From assembly GCA_003116975.1 (NCBI GenBank), contig BGKB01000003.1:620001-684000 (forward strand): a stretch of 64,000 bases of DNA, given 5' to 3'. A program made the translations under genes and the position numbers. This DNA comes from Aurantiochytrium sp. KH105. Its lineage: Eukaryota > Sar > Bigyra > Thraustochytrida > Thraustochytriidae. Position 1 is the first letter of the stretch; the number at the start of each line of letters is the position of its first letter. Positions 12,201 to 21,600 of the stretch are shown in pieces. The notes under the pieces were generated by a model. That model was given only the letters and a program-made list of their open reading frames with translations. It had not been told where the DNA came from and did not search any database.

Positions 12201-15200
12201 GTTTTCTAGATGGCGGCACGCGTTCACGATCGAGAATGTACTTTACAGAGTTCCGCTATCTCGACGAGCCCGACGTTCACTATAAGCTACTTGACCACGT
12301 CCTTCTCTTTCGTATCAGTCCAGATGGCGAAGAGGAAGACGACGACGAAGACGAAGACGAAGACACGGTGGGAAAGGACACAAATGTCCCAGGCGACGAG
12401 GCTGGTGCGCCATCACCAACTGCCGGAATGGCCCGCACTCCACGATCTGGCGGTTTGCAGCCAGCTTCGCCGTCGCGCAAGCCTGTTGCCGCTGCCGGAG
12501 ACTCACTTGCAAGCACAAATGGAACTGCGAATGGAGCCGCGAATGGTTCAAATGGGACCACTGAGACCTCCAAGGCGAGTACGCCCAAGGGAGCTGGGAG
12601 GAAATCAAGCAAAGCCACCCCCGACTTTTATGTTGGCCAGATCGAGGCCATGTGGGAAGAGACGGATGGCCAGCGCAAAGCTCGCATCGCCTGGTTCTTT
12701 TGGCCTGAAGAAACGCAAATTCCGCCTGATCAAGTCCTGCAGGACGAGGTGTTCTCCTCCAATGAGGTCGACACGGTGCCGCTCTCTTCGATCGCGGCCA
12801 AGCTTCTTGTGCTTCCGTACCCTGCCTACCTTGAGCACCAAAAGCAAGGTTTATCCCCCTACGACACGGGCATCGCCGGCTCTGTCTTGACCGGGCGCAC
12901 CGTCGATGCGCAGGTATCAGGGTGGGTGCCGCCGGGCGTCAGCACGACTGGCGGGGTCGAGGACGACGGCCTTGTTGCCGAAACAAGGTCGAGCTCGCGC
13001 CGTGGGGCGGACTCCTCCGTGGCTGGAACGCCCGCTCGTGGCGGAAAGAACAAGACCCCCGCCGCGTCCACAAATTCGCGCGCAGAGTCCCCCGTGGGAT
13101 TCAAGTCGTCTCCTGCAACGCCCGGGGCGGCCTCGGCCATGGGGAACCAGGAGCTGGAGATCGGAACGCGTCTGCGCGACAAATACCGCGACAAACTGCT
13201 TCTCGCTCGACGTGTTCTCTTTTCACGGCGCCACTACCACTATCGCGCAAACAAGCTTGTCGGTACAGACCACCCATCCATGGAGACTGGGTCAGCTCTC
13301 AATCCCTGGATGCACAGCTTTCTCCTCGCGAGTTTCGAAAAGCCCGATTCCTCGCGCCTACTTTCCGAAAAAGACCAGACGTCGGATCGCGTCTGCAACT
13401 ACACGCTGGGCATTGCGGAATCAAAGACAGATCCAGAGGTCGATACGCTGCACAAGATACCGGGTCTACAAGCTATGCTCGACACGGCGCCCCAGTGCAG
13501 CTTTTGCTTTGAGAACATGCCTTTTGTGGGCCACATCAAGTGCGCAGTTTGCGCGGGCGTGAACATTTGCTTTGAATGCTTTGGTCTCGGGCGGCAGGGG
13601 CTTGTCACTGCCAACAACAACGTTCGAGTCCTCCACCGCTGTTCGCATCCCTACCGCGTCGCTCAGCCCGTTCTCGACTACTCGAACCCCAGTCTGGCCG
13701 AAGAGATCTTGTCATGGATGTGCACCATGTACGGTCTCGCTGCACCCGAGTTCAGCATTGTCGGCATCGTGCGCGGGCCCCTTCCTGCTAGCGAGGAGCG
13801 AGCCCCGTCCACGCGGTATCGGCACGCAGTCACCGTGGAATATGGCGTGGCGCGCATCAAGATCAAGCACTCCAAGTCAGGTCAAATCGCGCGTGTTCTT
13901 GGTTCGCGCTTTGGCAAGTCAATCGCAGAGTCTCGTGGCATCGTCGCCGTCGACGCCTTAGCGGCCGTCTTTGGCGTTGCTAACAAGTACACGGGGCCTC
14001 TACTTGCCAACGAATGGAGTGGCGGTGAGGCGATGCGACTTGTGGACAGTCTTGAGGCGCACAGCTTGGCCTGGGAGCCTGCGGAAGAGGTCGTGGGAAG
14101 CAAGTTGGCCCTCGAGTGTGCGCAATACTTTACTTGTTATTTGCATCCAGCTTGGGCTGCTGAGAGCGAGTGGGCCGAGGCGCTGCGCAAGCTCCACGAA
14201 GAGAATGAGATTCCGCAGGGTAAGGCGACCTACGTGGGGACGCTGCCGCCCGCAGCCCCAGAAAGCGTGGCGGCTGCAACGCGAGACGCAAGTCTTTGGG
14301 GCCAAAAGGTCCATCAAATGACCCTGCGACGTTCCAAGATTGCACGTCGCTCAAAACGTGGTCTTGCATTCGCCGTCGTGGACGGCCAGACTGTCTTTGC
14401 CAAGCGTCCAGAGGCCTTTGCCGCCCGCGTCACGGACGAAACGGATCCGATTCTTCGGAATTTGGGCATCGACCCTGCATCGCTCGTGCCGTCGCAAGCT
14501 TTTGTCGAGGGCCAGCGCACAGCATTCTCTTCCTTTATCCATGGGACGGGTCGGTCTGTGTGCGCCATTTGCGATCAATTGATTGGTCCCGATGAGTCGA
14601 AGCTCGTCATATGTGATGGATGTGACTCAGAGTTCCATTCGGAGTGTCTCAAGCCGCCGCTCGAGTCCTCGCCCGATGGCGACTGGTTCTGTGCGGACTG
14701 TATCGCGGATCGCGAGTACATTTACGACCACGCCTCGTGGGGTCAAGCGGGCGAAGCCCTCGTGCGCGCCCTTTCGCTCACCAATGCAGAAGATCAAAAG
14801 TCGCAGGCATGGAAGCACCGCGCGCTCGAATGGCGCGACAACAACGCCGTTCTCGAGCAAGCCACGCAGGCAGCACTCGCCATGGGATTCACAGTGAGCG
14901 CGGCGGCCTCGACGCCTCGGGCGTCCAAGTCGCCTCGCCCGTCGACCTCGTCGAAGAGCAAGTCGACCAAGTCCGCGAAAAAGGCAACGACGTCCTCCAA
15001 GAAGACCGCGCGACCCTCGTCCAAGTCTCGGAGTTCCACGACGGGAGATGGCGGTGGCGGCAAGTCTGTGCAGCTAAAGAACGATTTGCAGCGTGCGTCG
15101 TCATCTTCTTCGTCACAGTCCTCCAAATCAGCAGTGCCGACTGCTTCGTCGTTGGCTTCGGTACCTGGGTCGCCCCCGGAAGCCGCCGAAAAGGAGGACT

Positions 15201-15637
15201 CCGAGGGCGAGAAGCCCCCGGCGGAGATTTTTGACTTGCCCCCGCCCCCTGTCATTGACCCTAATGCGACGCCCGGTCAGGCCTTGGCGGCTTATGTTGC
15301 TCACGATCGAATGATTTCCGGAGAACGTAACCCCGCTGGCAATGACACGCAGCGTAGCCTTGGAGAACATTCTATCCCCAAGCTCGAGTTCTTTCCGCGA
15401 GAGGTCCTCGCAGCCTCGGCGTGGGAGACTCGTCATTACGCAGCGGCTCGTGTCGCGAATCTCGAAGCGAGCAATCATGGCCTTGCTGAGGCTCTTCATC
15501 TTGTCGTGGCACAGAGAGACGCGCTTCTCGCACTTTTGCGTGATAAGACGGAGGGCAAGGCCAAGGCCTTGGACGTAGAGCCGCGCGCACACGAAGAGTC
15601 CACCGCAAATGCCCCAGTTTCAGACCCAAGTGCGTAG
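9224..15637 (+). CDS. Large chromatin reader with BAH, ZZ-like and PHD domains
   Basis: The protein is 2137 aa from the first ATG at 9224. In order it has: a tudor-like start 'GDQVFAKDRFDNWQTGVV' (nt 9340-9400); basic and strongly acidic stretches (9780-10170); an RE/RD-rich basic run (10920-11030); an AP2-like segment 'KLVGSKWEASVHL' (11080-11220); a Cys pair 'CAVCHEHI' (11287) whose partner 'CDLCTRKYHVPAC' lies near 11800, as if one PHD-like finger were split; a BAH-like region (about 12150-12850) including 'FYVGQIEAMWE', also interrupted by a low-complexity insert; a ZZ-like finger 'KCAVCAGVNICFECF' (13540-13660); a canonical C4HC3 PHD finger with 'CAICDQLIG' and 'CDGCDSEFHSECLKPPL' (14560-14702); and a Ser/Lys-rich tail. 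It probably reads histone tails as part of a transcription or chromatin complex in the nucleus. Its precise orthologue is not recognised. Confidence 0.88.
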   Translation: MTRATRRRASGAAAAAASATPARRGHSRAPAAAAEPKLSIGDQVFAKDRFDNWQTGVVVEARPSDDPSFKPVHHEAMRRQVARKRTAGLKLEGSDRIASDDAHLSSSSAAARTEAALLDAKSTNENAAAAAAAVHLGSWVLVSTGGSAPEWLLYASRGPVCVAELGIPCICERHADADSDAGADVNVGRASRKRQRAAPRRTTPARKAASANRTPAQQSRPRKRRRATPQAGAYKEADDDEDDDENFVYNDNQSSAEEYEEEDEEDDDDDDDDDDGDDNDDDDDDDEAVVDNDIDDEDANADANADAEEEHDTIGKTRSRGRTRQSSQNESVQQSAQAKRPREAQNVAAQDQEENGRSSENATTSEGKTDANGHSRDHANENGPQTPSMSDQEDNTSGRRTRHSARRTRADSSAKDGPREGEKSSSKEDSKDEENVPRDSSLMIDGHFSFNHDKLNLTSLKDYDEARDGEVTPQHIEDLRYRLHLPMADVFREAFLEGGQVNAAYCWMKLHHLHRPSIQDAGTRLKQWYVTHKDREAPEGPPPNFGERMRDRRAASQGITPPPSKNRRRDRERERKLKRKRDRERDRTRDRKAERERRRERNAAGIRMNDLVPDLPLGVKLVGSKWEASVHLAPNVARTFVVGSYALSDDACKALELARKAISEHRAQMAVERKITLQEMERSGIASQCAVCHEHIDTSASSAPQSDGPVHSDVAMPPSATSATPQEQTTSTPVSSLPASADASADANVVAMEVDGVKSEANADAMEIDGATPAPASVPDPAPAPAPVELSGIANGHKPEETSSAVVPPAQSIEAPLASQENDPSGEGPKPEASPSTTTAALTTAPTSSPPAVKTWQGCDLCTRKYHVPACLDRQFESDEMAPRDPNCETCSACLKLLLQLATEAARSIVPSGGGGRRASRRRADFDAADDSKSAVLGASPASRRPESDRPSFGFPVSKGFIKMPTAPRPKNKVLRRRDGVDLASRSQWLCEGFLDGGTRSRSRMYFTEFRYLDEPDVHYKLLDHVLLFRISPDGEEEDDDEDEDEDTVGKDTNVPGDEAGAPSPTAGMARTPRSGGLQPASPSRKPVAAAGDSLASTNGTANGAANGSNGTTETSKASTPKGAGRKSSKATPDFYVGQIEAMWEETDGQRKARIAWFFWPEETQIPPDQVLQDEVFSSNEVDTVPLSSIAAKLLVLPYPAYLEHQKQGLSPYDTGIAGSVLTGRTVDAQVSGWVPPGVSTTGGVEDDGLVAETRSSSRRGADSSVAGTPARGGKNKTPAASTNSRAESPVGFKSSPATPGAASAMGNQELEIGTRLRDKYRDKLLLARRVLFSRRHYHYRANKLVGTDHPSMETGSALNPWMHSFLLASFEKPDSSRLLSEKDQTSDRVCNYTLGIAESKTDPEVDTLHKIPGLQAMLDTAPQCSFCFENMPFVGHIKCAVCAGVNICFECFGLGRQGLVTANNNVRVLHRCSHPYRVAQPVLDYSNPSLAEEILSWMCTMYGLAAPEFSIVGIVRGPLPASEERAPSTRYRHAVTVEYGVARIKIKHSKSGQIARVLGSRFGKSIAESRGIVAVDALAAVFGVANKYTGPLLANEWSGGEAMRLVDSLEAHSLAWEPAEEVVGSKLALECAQYFTCYLHPAWAAESEWAEALRKLHEENEIPQGKATYVGTLPPAAPESVAAATRDASLWGQKVHQMTLRRSKIARRSKRGLAFAVVDGQTVFAKRPEAFAARVTDETDPILRNLGIDPASLVPSQAFVEGQRTAFSSFIHGTGRSVCAICDQLIGPDESKLVICDGCDSEFHSECLKPPLESSPDGDWFCADCIADREYIYDHASWGQAGEALVRALSLTNAEDQKSQAWKHRALEWRDNNAVLEQATQAALAMGFTVSAAASTPRASKSPRPSTSSKSKSTKSAKKATTSSKKTARPSSKSRSSTTGDGGGGKSVQLKNDLQRASSSSSSQSSKSAVPTASSLASVPGSPPEAAEKEDSEGEKPPAEIFDLPPPPVIDPNATPGQALAAYVAHDRMISGERNPAGNDTQRSLGEHSIPKLEFFPREVLAASAWETRHYAAARVANLEASNHGLAEALHLVVAQRDALLALLRDKTEGKAKALDVEPRAHEESTANAPVSDPSA

Positions 15638-15841
15638 ATGCATACGTGGAACTGATAGAGAATGTGAGTTGGGACTTACGATTATTGGGGTCACCACTTT
15701 GCACGTGGACAACACGAGAAAGCCGGAGGGGAAGGGGAGAGATGCCAGCCTTCCCCAAGGAGGCACGAGAGAATAGAAACATGATTCGCGTTTGAATTTT
15801 TTTTTTAACCCTAAAGAAAATGATGCTTTGTTCCGTCTCGC

Positions 15842-17176
15842 TCACCTTGCACGCTTGTTCGATTGCTTCTTGCCCTTCTTCTTGGTCTTGTTCTTGTTCG
15901 ACTTATTACCCTTGTTCTGGGGCGAAGAAGACTTGGCTGCCTCGTCTTGAGCTTCGTCCGCCTTGCTGTCGTCAGCATCATCATTGCTGTCGACATCCGC
16001 TTCTGCCTCAGCACTGTTATGATCCACTTCCTCCTCGTTTTCTTCTTCCTCGACGTCGCTGTCGTTCATCTCATACATTTCCATGGCTTGTTCATCGCCC
16101 GCTGCAATGGCTGCCTTGCGCCGCTTTTCGCGCTTTTCGCGACTCACGGCGCGCCTCTTTGCCCGCGCCGACTCGGCATCGGCCTTCATAAAGACAAAAG
16201 TACGCGCAGGCATTTTGGTAATGTCGGTATTGGCCTCTACATCTCCACTGGCGTTGGCACCGAGCGTCCGCCGATGCTCGTAGCCGTCGTAGACGGCCGG
16301 ATCGAAGGCCAACTGGGAATGAACCTTGAAAAGACCAGTATTTACAGCGACTTGGGCGATGCGCCACGAGTCGTACGGTTCGCCGCTCTTAATGGTGACG
16401 TGAACTTGACCTTGCGCGGAGAGCACAGTGTGCGCGCTCGCGAAAAATTCTGCGAGAAACTCGCGATGCACTTGGTTGTTCTTTTCGGTGTCGGTAATGC
16501 CGCATCCAAGATGAGGAAAGTTGAACAGGATGCGATCGAAGCCTACGCTCGCGGTCACCGTCTTGCCCTTCTTAGCGCCTTCTCGCTCCTCGTCGTCGTC
16601 GTCGTCTTGGTTCTCGTTGTCGTCGTCGTCGTCTTGATCGTCATCGTCATTGTCGTTTTGCTCGTCATCGTCTTGAAAGGTTTGCCCTTCGGACTCGCAA
16701 AGGTCGGCGAGCGAGCGTACCAGCCGTTTGCTCTGCAAAAGCTTGGTAGCATCAATGCCGGTATGCACAGTGACGCCGGACGCCTTAATTTCGCGCACAA
16801 TGTCCTTGACATCGGGGTACTTTCGCACGAGGTCCTCCTTGCTGTCATAGCAGGTTGCCACCACCTTGAAGCCGACGAGGTCCTCGACGTCGCTGGGTCC
16901 CTCGTCGGAGGCCTGGTCCTTTTCCCAGCCGCGGATCAGCCCGCGCGTGAAGGAAAAGTTGCCCTCGCCGACCAGGAGGGTGCGGTGCGCAGGGCTCACG
17001 AGCTGGCGCGCCTTCTCCGTCTCGCTGCGCACGCGCTTGGCCTCGCGCTGGGCCTCCGTCTCGTGCGCCTGCTTCTCGCGCCGCCGCTTGCGCCCGCTCT
17101 CCTTGACCAGCTGCTTGCGGCGCGAGATGAGCTTGTCGCGCCGCCGGTGCGTGCCCGTCAGCCGCCGCCGCCCCAT
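15842..17176 (-). CDS. BMT5-like rRNA (uridine-N3) methyltransferase, DUF2431 family
   Basis: This is a Rossmann-like SAM-dependent methyltransferase of the family that includes yeast Bmt5, which makes m3U in large-subunit rRNA. The start is placed at the ATG at 17176 (444 aa), giving 'MGRRRLTGTHRRRDK'. The frame extends 151 codons upstream to another ATG at 17629, but that part is low-complexity Arg/Pro/Ser sequence. Family features are the first strand and SAM loop 'RTLLVGEGNFSFTRGL' (about nt 16970), 'VVATCYDSKEDLVRKYP' (16850), 'FDRILFNFPHLGCG' (16520), 'VHVTIKSGEPYDSW' (16390) and 'YDGYEHRRTLG' near 16280. An acidic insert sits mid-domain, and the C-terminus ends in Lys/Arg-rich clusters that suit nucleolar import. 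The 3' end converges on the chromatin-reader gene with a 204-bp gap. Confidence 0.9.
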   Translation of the reverse strand: MGRRRLTGTHRRRDKLISRRKQLVKESGRKRRREKQAHETEAQREAKRVRSETEKARQLVSPAHRTLLVGEGNFSFTRGLIRGWEKDQASDEGPSDVEDLVGFKVVATCYDSKEDLVRKYPDVKDIVREIKASGVTVHTGIDATKLLQSKRLVRSLADLCESEGQTFQDDDEQNDNDDDDQDDDDDNENQDDDDDEEREGAKKGKTVTASVGFDRILFNFPHLGCGITDTEKNNQVHREFLAEFFASAHTVLSAQGQVHVTIKSGEPYDSWRIAQVAVNTGLFKVHSQLAFDPAVYDGYEHRRTLGANASGDVEANTDITKMPARTFVFMKADAESARAKRRAVSREKREKRRKAAIAAGDEQAMEMYEMNDSDVEEEENEEEVDHNSAEAEADVDSNDDADDSKADEAQDEAAKSSSPQNKGNKSNKNKTKKKGKKQSNKRAR

Positions 17177-18663
17177 CGCGCCCTGCCCGCGCCCGCCGCG
17201 CCCGCTCCCGCTCGCCGCGCGCGCGCGAGTCCTGCCGCTCGGTCTGCTCGGTCTGCTCGGCAAAGTCTGTCTGTCTGCCCGTCGCCGCCGCCACCCAACC
17301 CGCGGCGGGGCGCTGTAGCCGGACGTCGGCCGGGGTCCGGCCTGACGCGGAGAACCACAGAACCCGGACGTCCGCGGGGCGAGGAGTCGCCGATGGTCGC
17401 TGCCGCGCGCGGAGGAGCTGGCGGCGGCGGGCGCGAGGAGGGGCGAGGGGAGGGAGGGGAAGAGATGGCATGCAGGGGCCGAAGGACGCGGGAAGTTTTT
17501 GATTTGGCGCTTGATAACGCTGGGACGAACGGGAGGAGGCTTGGGAATGTGAAGCTGCAGCAGCCAGCTGCGACAGAGCAGATTAAAATTTTGCATTCCC
17601 AGTGTCGCCAAACCGACAGTGCGAATCATGAAAGCTCCGAATCCTGCTGGGCTTGTGATTCTAGAACCATCATGAGAAATAAATTATTTTGCATTCTTCG
17701 GTCGTTGGTCCCTCACGTGCACACCATTCATTGCTCGCCGTCGCCGTCGCCATTTTTTTCTCATTGCTGTCCTTCGACCTGCCATCGGCAAATGCCAGCA
17801 GTGGGCGACTCGAGCAAGAGCAGACTCTGAGACAGAGCAAGCCTCGAGCGTGTTCATCGATGACACTGTGGCACTGTTCCGAGTCCGAGTCCGAGTCCGA
17901 GTGCCAGAGTCCTGGCACTGCACTGCACTGCACTGCACTGCACGGCACTGCACTGCACTGCTCGCGGCAGCTCGTTCTTCCCGATGTTCCATTTCCCGCC
18001 GTGTTCCCCTTCCCGCACCCCCTTCCTCCATCTTCCCCCCCCCCAAGATCCTTCCGAGTCCTGGCACCCGCGCAAGTGCGACTCTCCCTTGCGCCGCGGG
18101 ATAGCCCACTTGCGGGCCCCGGGAGCCAAGTGCAGGCCGGCCCGAGGCCGCGCGAGCAGGGGAGGGCCGCCAGAGGCGCAGAGCAAGCCGCCGAAGAGGC
18201 CAAGCATCGCCGCAAAGCATCGCCCAAACAAACACCCGACCAAGCGGCGGGCAAGCAAGCGAGCGAGCAGGGCGGGGAGGCGAGGGCAAATTCGAATCGG
18301 CGGCCACGCGACGGGCGGCGCGGGCGGCGCGGGAGAGGCCGCGCGAGCGCGCAGCGGGGAGGAGCGGAGCGGAGCGGGAGGAGCGGGAGGAGCGGAGAGG
18401 AGAGGAGCGGCGGAGAGGAGGGCGAGGCGGGCAGCGAGCGCAGAGCAGAGCAGAGCAGAAACAGGCAGCGCAAGGCGAAGGCGGCGCGTTGGCTCGCGGA
18501 CTCGGCGACCGCAGGCGAAGCCGCGCGGGGCGGCGCGGCGCGAGGCGAGGCGAGGCGAGGCGAGGCGAGGCGGCTGGTCTGACGCGGGCGGAGTCGAGCC
18601 GGCGTGGCGCGGCGCGGCGCGGCGCGGCGCGGCGCGGTTCGAAGTTGAGCAGCCAGTGAAAAA
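17177..18663. other. Divergent GC-rich intergenic region
   Basis: This 1.5-kb gap lies between the methyltransferase (leftward) and the bZIP gene (rightward). It contains (GAGTCC)n-type repeats (17878-17902), a long CACTG run (17923-17960), a C8 tract (18037-18045), AGCGG and GAGCAG runs (18355-18460) and GCGAG/GCGCG runs (18538-18640) just upstream of the bZIP ATG. The upstream extension of the methyltransferase frame to 17629 falls here and could be coding if the longer start is used. No other gene is seen. Confidence 0.6.
17923..17960. repeat. (CACTG)n microsatellite
   Basis: Tandem pentamers of CACTG with one imperfect unit, in the divergent promoter region. Confidence 0.9.
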
Positions 18664-21600
18664 ATGGAGTGGGAGAGTAATAATAACGAGGATGATGGCG
18701 ACGTCTTCCAGTGGCTCCTGCAGGAGGGCCAAGGTGGCGGCATCGATAACTATGGTCAAGGCGGACCGCAGGATCCACATGGTCTCGCACCGCAACAACA
18801 TCAACAACACCGGCCGCATATGAGTCAGTATGATCATCAGCACCAGCAGCATCCGCATCATCAGCACCAGCACCAGCATCAGCAGCTCCCGGGGCCACCG
18901 CACATGCATCCGCAACACCCTCCAGAGTCGATGCCGCAGTACTCACAGCATGTGCATCATCACCCGCAGCACCCTCCTCAACATCAGCACCAGCATCCAC
19001 AGCACCAGCACCAGCATCCTCATCCACACGAGATGAGCGCTCACGCACAACCACCACCGTCGCAGCACTCACATCTCGCCCCACCCCATCAGCATGATCA
19101 TCGGGCGCATCATGTGCAGCAACCCCTCCCGCCGGCACATTCTGACCCACATAGCGCGATGGGGGACGGCGCTATGAAAGTGGATGATCATAATGCCTAT
19201 GGGAAACGCGACGTCTCTTATGGGATGGGGAACAACCAGGCATTCTCTGATCCGGCCGGAAGCTTTGGATGGGCTGATGGTCTTCTCGAGGAAAGTCCCA
19301 CCATGTTTTGGGATTCGACCATTCCGGACGTGGTGCCTCTCACCGACGATCTTGGTGGAGCCATGGATGCCATGATGGGCGGCACGCAAATCAATCAGCC
19401 CCCGGGCCTCGCCACGGCCATGCACGAGTTTGCTTCCGAGGCCGCAAGTGGCGCGCGAAGACGAGGCACCGCTTACTACCAAACGCAGCGTTCTCAGGCT
19501 CCTGGATATGGGTCCTATTTCGAAGCGCAGGCCAACGATCCGTACAGTGCAGTGGCAGAAGGCCACGCGTCTGATGAGTACGCGTCTGGAACGCCAGTCG
19601 ACGGCCTCGCTGCTGAAGACGCAATGATCGATGATCTTTCAGCGTCTGCCGACCCGGCACTCTCGTTCAACCCTGCCACCGCCGTTGCTGGGCCGGTGCC
19701 CTCCTCTTCTTCAACGGTGCCTCCACCCCCTCCCCCTGCAGCGCCTGCAGCGCCAATAGGCGCCGCCATGGTCAATGACACGAATGGTCGCGGCGCCGTG
19801 ACAAAGTCATCCTCTGTGACCGGCGCTCCCCAGGTCAGCCTTGCTCCAAGCGCGAGCCTTGAGGATGCGTCGCCTTCAGACAGCGCGCAGAACAAGGCCA
19901 CGGGCAATCGAGGCGGCGGCCGCAAGCGCAAGGGGGCTGTAGACGCGCCCATGTCGCCTCGGAGTCGTGCGCAACGCGAAAAGAATCGCGAAGCCGTTCG
20001 GAATTGCCGCAAGCGTAAGCGCGAGTACACGCAAAAGCTCAAGGATCGAGAGGCTATGCTGCTGGAGGAGAATGAGCGGCTTCGTACTCAGCTTAAACTT
20101 GGCTCAGAAGAGATGCAAGAAAGTATGCGCATGCAGTGCGAGCATTTGGTCGCCAATATGAAGGCTTCGCTCAGCAAGCAGGCCGCCCCTGCCTCCACCG
20201 CTGCTTCTTCGTCTTCTTCATCTTCTCCCACTGCCGACCAGGCAGCAAAGGTCAAGCTCGAAGAGTACACGGAGGGTTACCTCAAGACACATGAAGAACA
20301 GGGCCGCAATCGTGAGGAAGCGAGCAAGCACATTCTGTCTCGTCTCATTCGTCAAGTCGAGCCGACGCACGTTACGAAAATGTACCTGTGGCAGTGTGCG
20401 CAAGACGAGTCGTACTTTCATACCACGGGCGGGCTTTGGGAGGAGCTCTGCAATCGGCTCGGCTTGACGCGTGAGCAAAAGCTTAAATTGCGTGACCGAC
20501 GCAAGCGCGTCATTGAGATGTGCCGAGACATTGCGTCGGTGCTGGACAAGCTGGAGAACTTGCACACTCTCGTCATGAAGAAGAGGCGCCTCTCCGCGGA
20601 GACGATTCTCTTCCGTAGCTTGGCGCAGGAACTTTCGCCTGCACAACTGTCGCGCTTTGTGGTCTTTGTGCACAACTTTAATTCAAATGACCCTGCGCAC
20701 AAAGAGGCGTGGGCCAAGTATCTCGAATCATTTGACCCTACGATCGACCACGAGGGACTCAAGTTCACGGGACAGTGGATTGTGCACAACACCAGCGCGC
20801 GCACGATCGATGACAAGTTCAGCATCGAGTCGTCCAGTCCGCAACAGGGTCTTGCAGGCAAAGATGCGCAGAACGGACAGGCACAGCAGCAACTGCAACC
20901 GCAACAGCAACAGCAGTCGCCACCGCTGTCTCGCGAGAGGGCGACGGCAAAGCAAAACCCCGAAGCGGAGGGCGGTCTATCGCAAACGGAGGGAAGCGGG
21001 CAGACAGACCCTGGCTCCCCCGTCCAAAACGAAGAACTCTTGCGCAATCGGCACAACAGTGCAATTGTGCTCAAACAGCTCTTCGAACAGCCAGAGGACG
21101 AACTGCGAAGCTACGCTGACGCCGCGCTCGCACCAGACATTGCTCTTTACGATCCCAACACGGTGCGCGTGATTCTGGGCATTGAAAAGGTACTCAAATA
21201 CATTCGACGGATCCGCACCTCTTTTACTGGCCTCACAGCCAAAGAAGAGAACTTTATGACGCGGAAAAACGTGGCGCGAGGAAGATGGACATTGACCGGG
21301 ACGTACTATGGTCTCGGGCGGACGTCTGGCCCTGGCATTTCCACGCAAACGCAAGGCAAATCTACTTCGTCAACGTCATCGTCCTCCTCCTCTTCGCCTT
21401 CTGGACTTCCAAAGGTGGACGAGACCAGCGGGATCAACGCGGCAGCGGCTGGGGCCGCAGAGGATTCCAAGGGTGAGTCCACGGCCAAGGACAAGGCCAT
21501 CAAAGTCGCTGCCGAACGCGTTGTACAAAAGCCCGAGGGCAAACAAGTTTCCTTTCGTGTCATCATTGCCTACAAGTTCGTGCCCGGGAGCGCACAGATT

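Noticed and set aside
17177-17629. N-terminal extension of the BMT5-like protein
   Set aside because: The sequence is Pro/Arg/Ser-rich with no conservation expected in the family. The ATG at 17176 gives a compact enzyme.
15863-17830. Plus-strand frame of about 655 codons over the methyltransferase gene
   Set aside because: It is antisense to a frame with clear DUF2431 motifs. Its Val/Leu-rich stretches mirror the acidic GAC/GAT codons.
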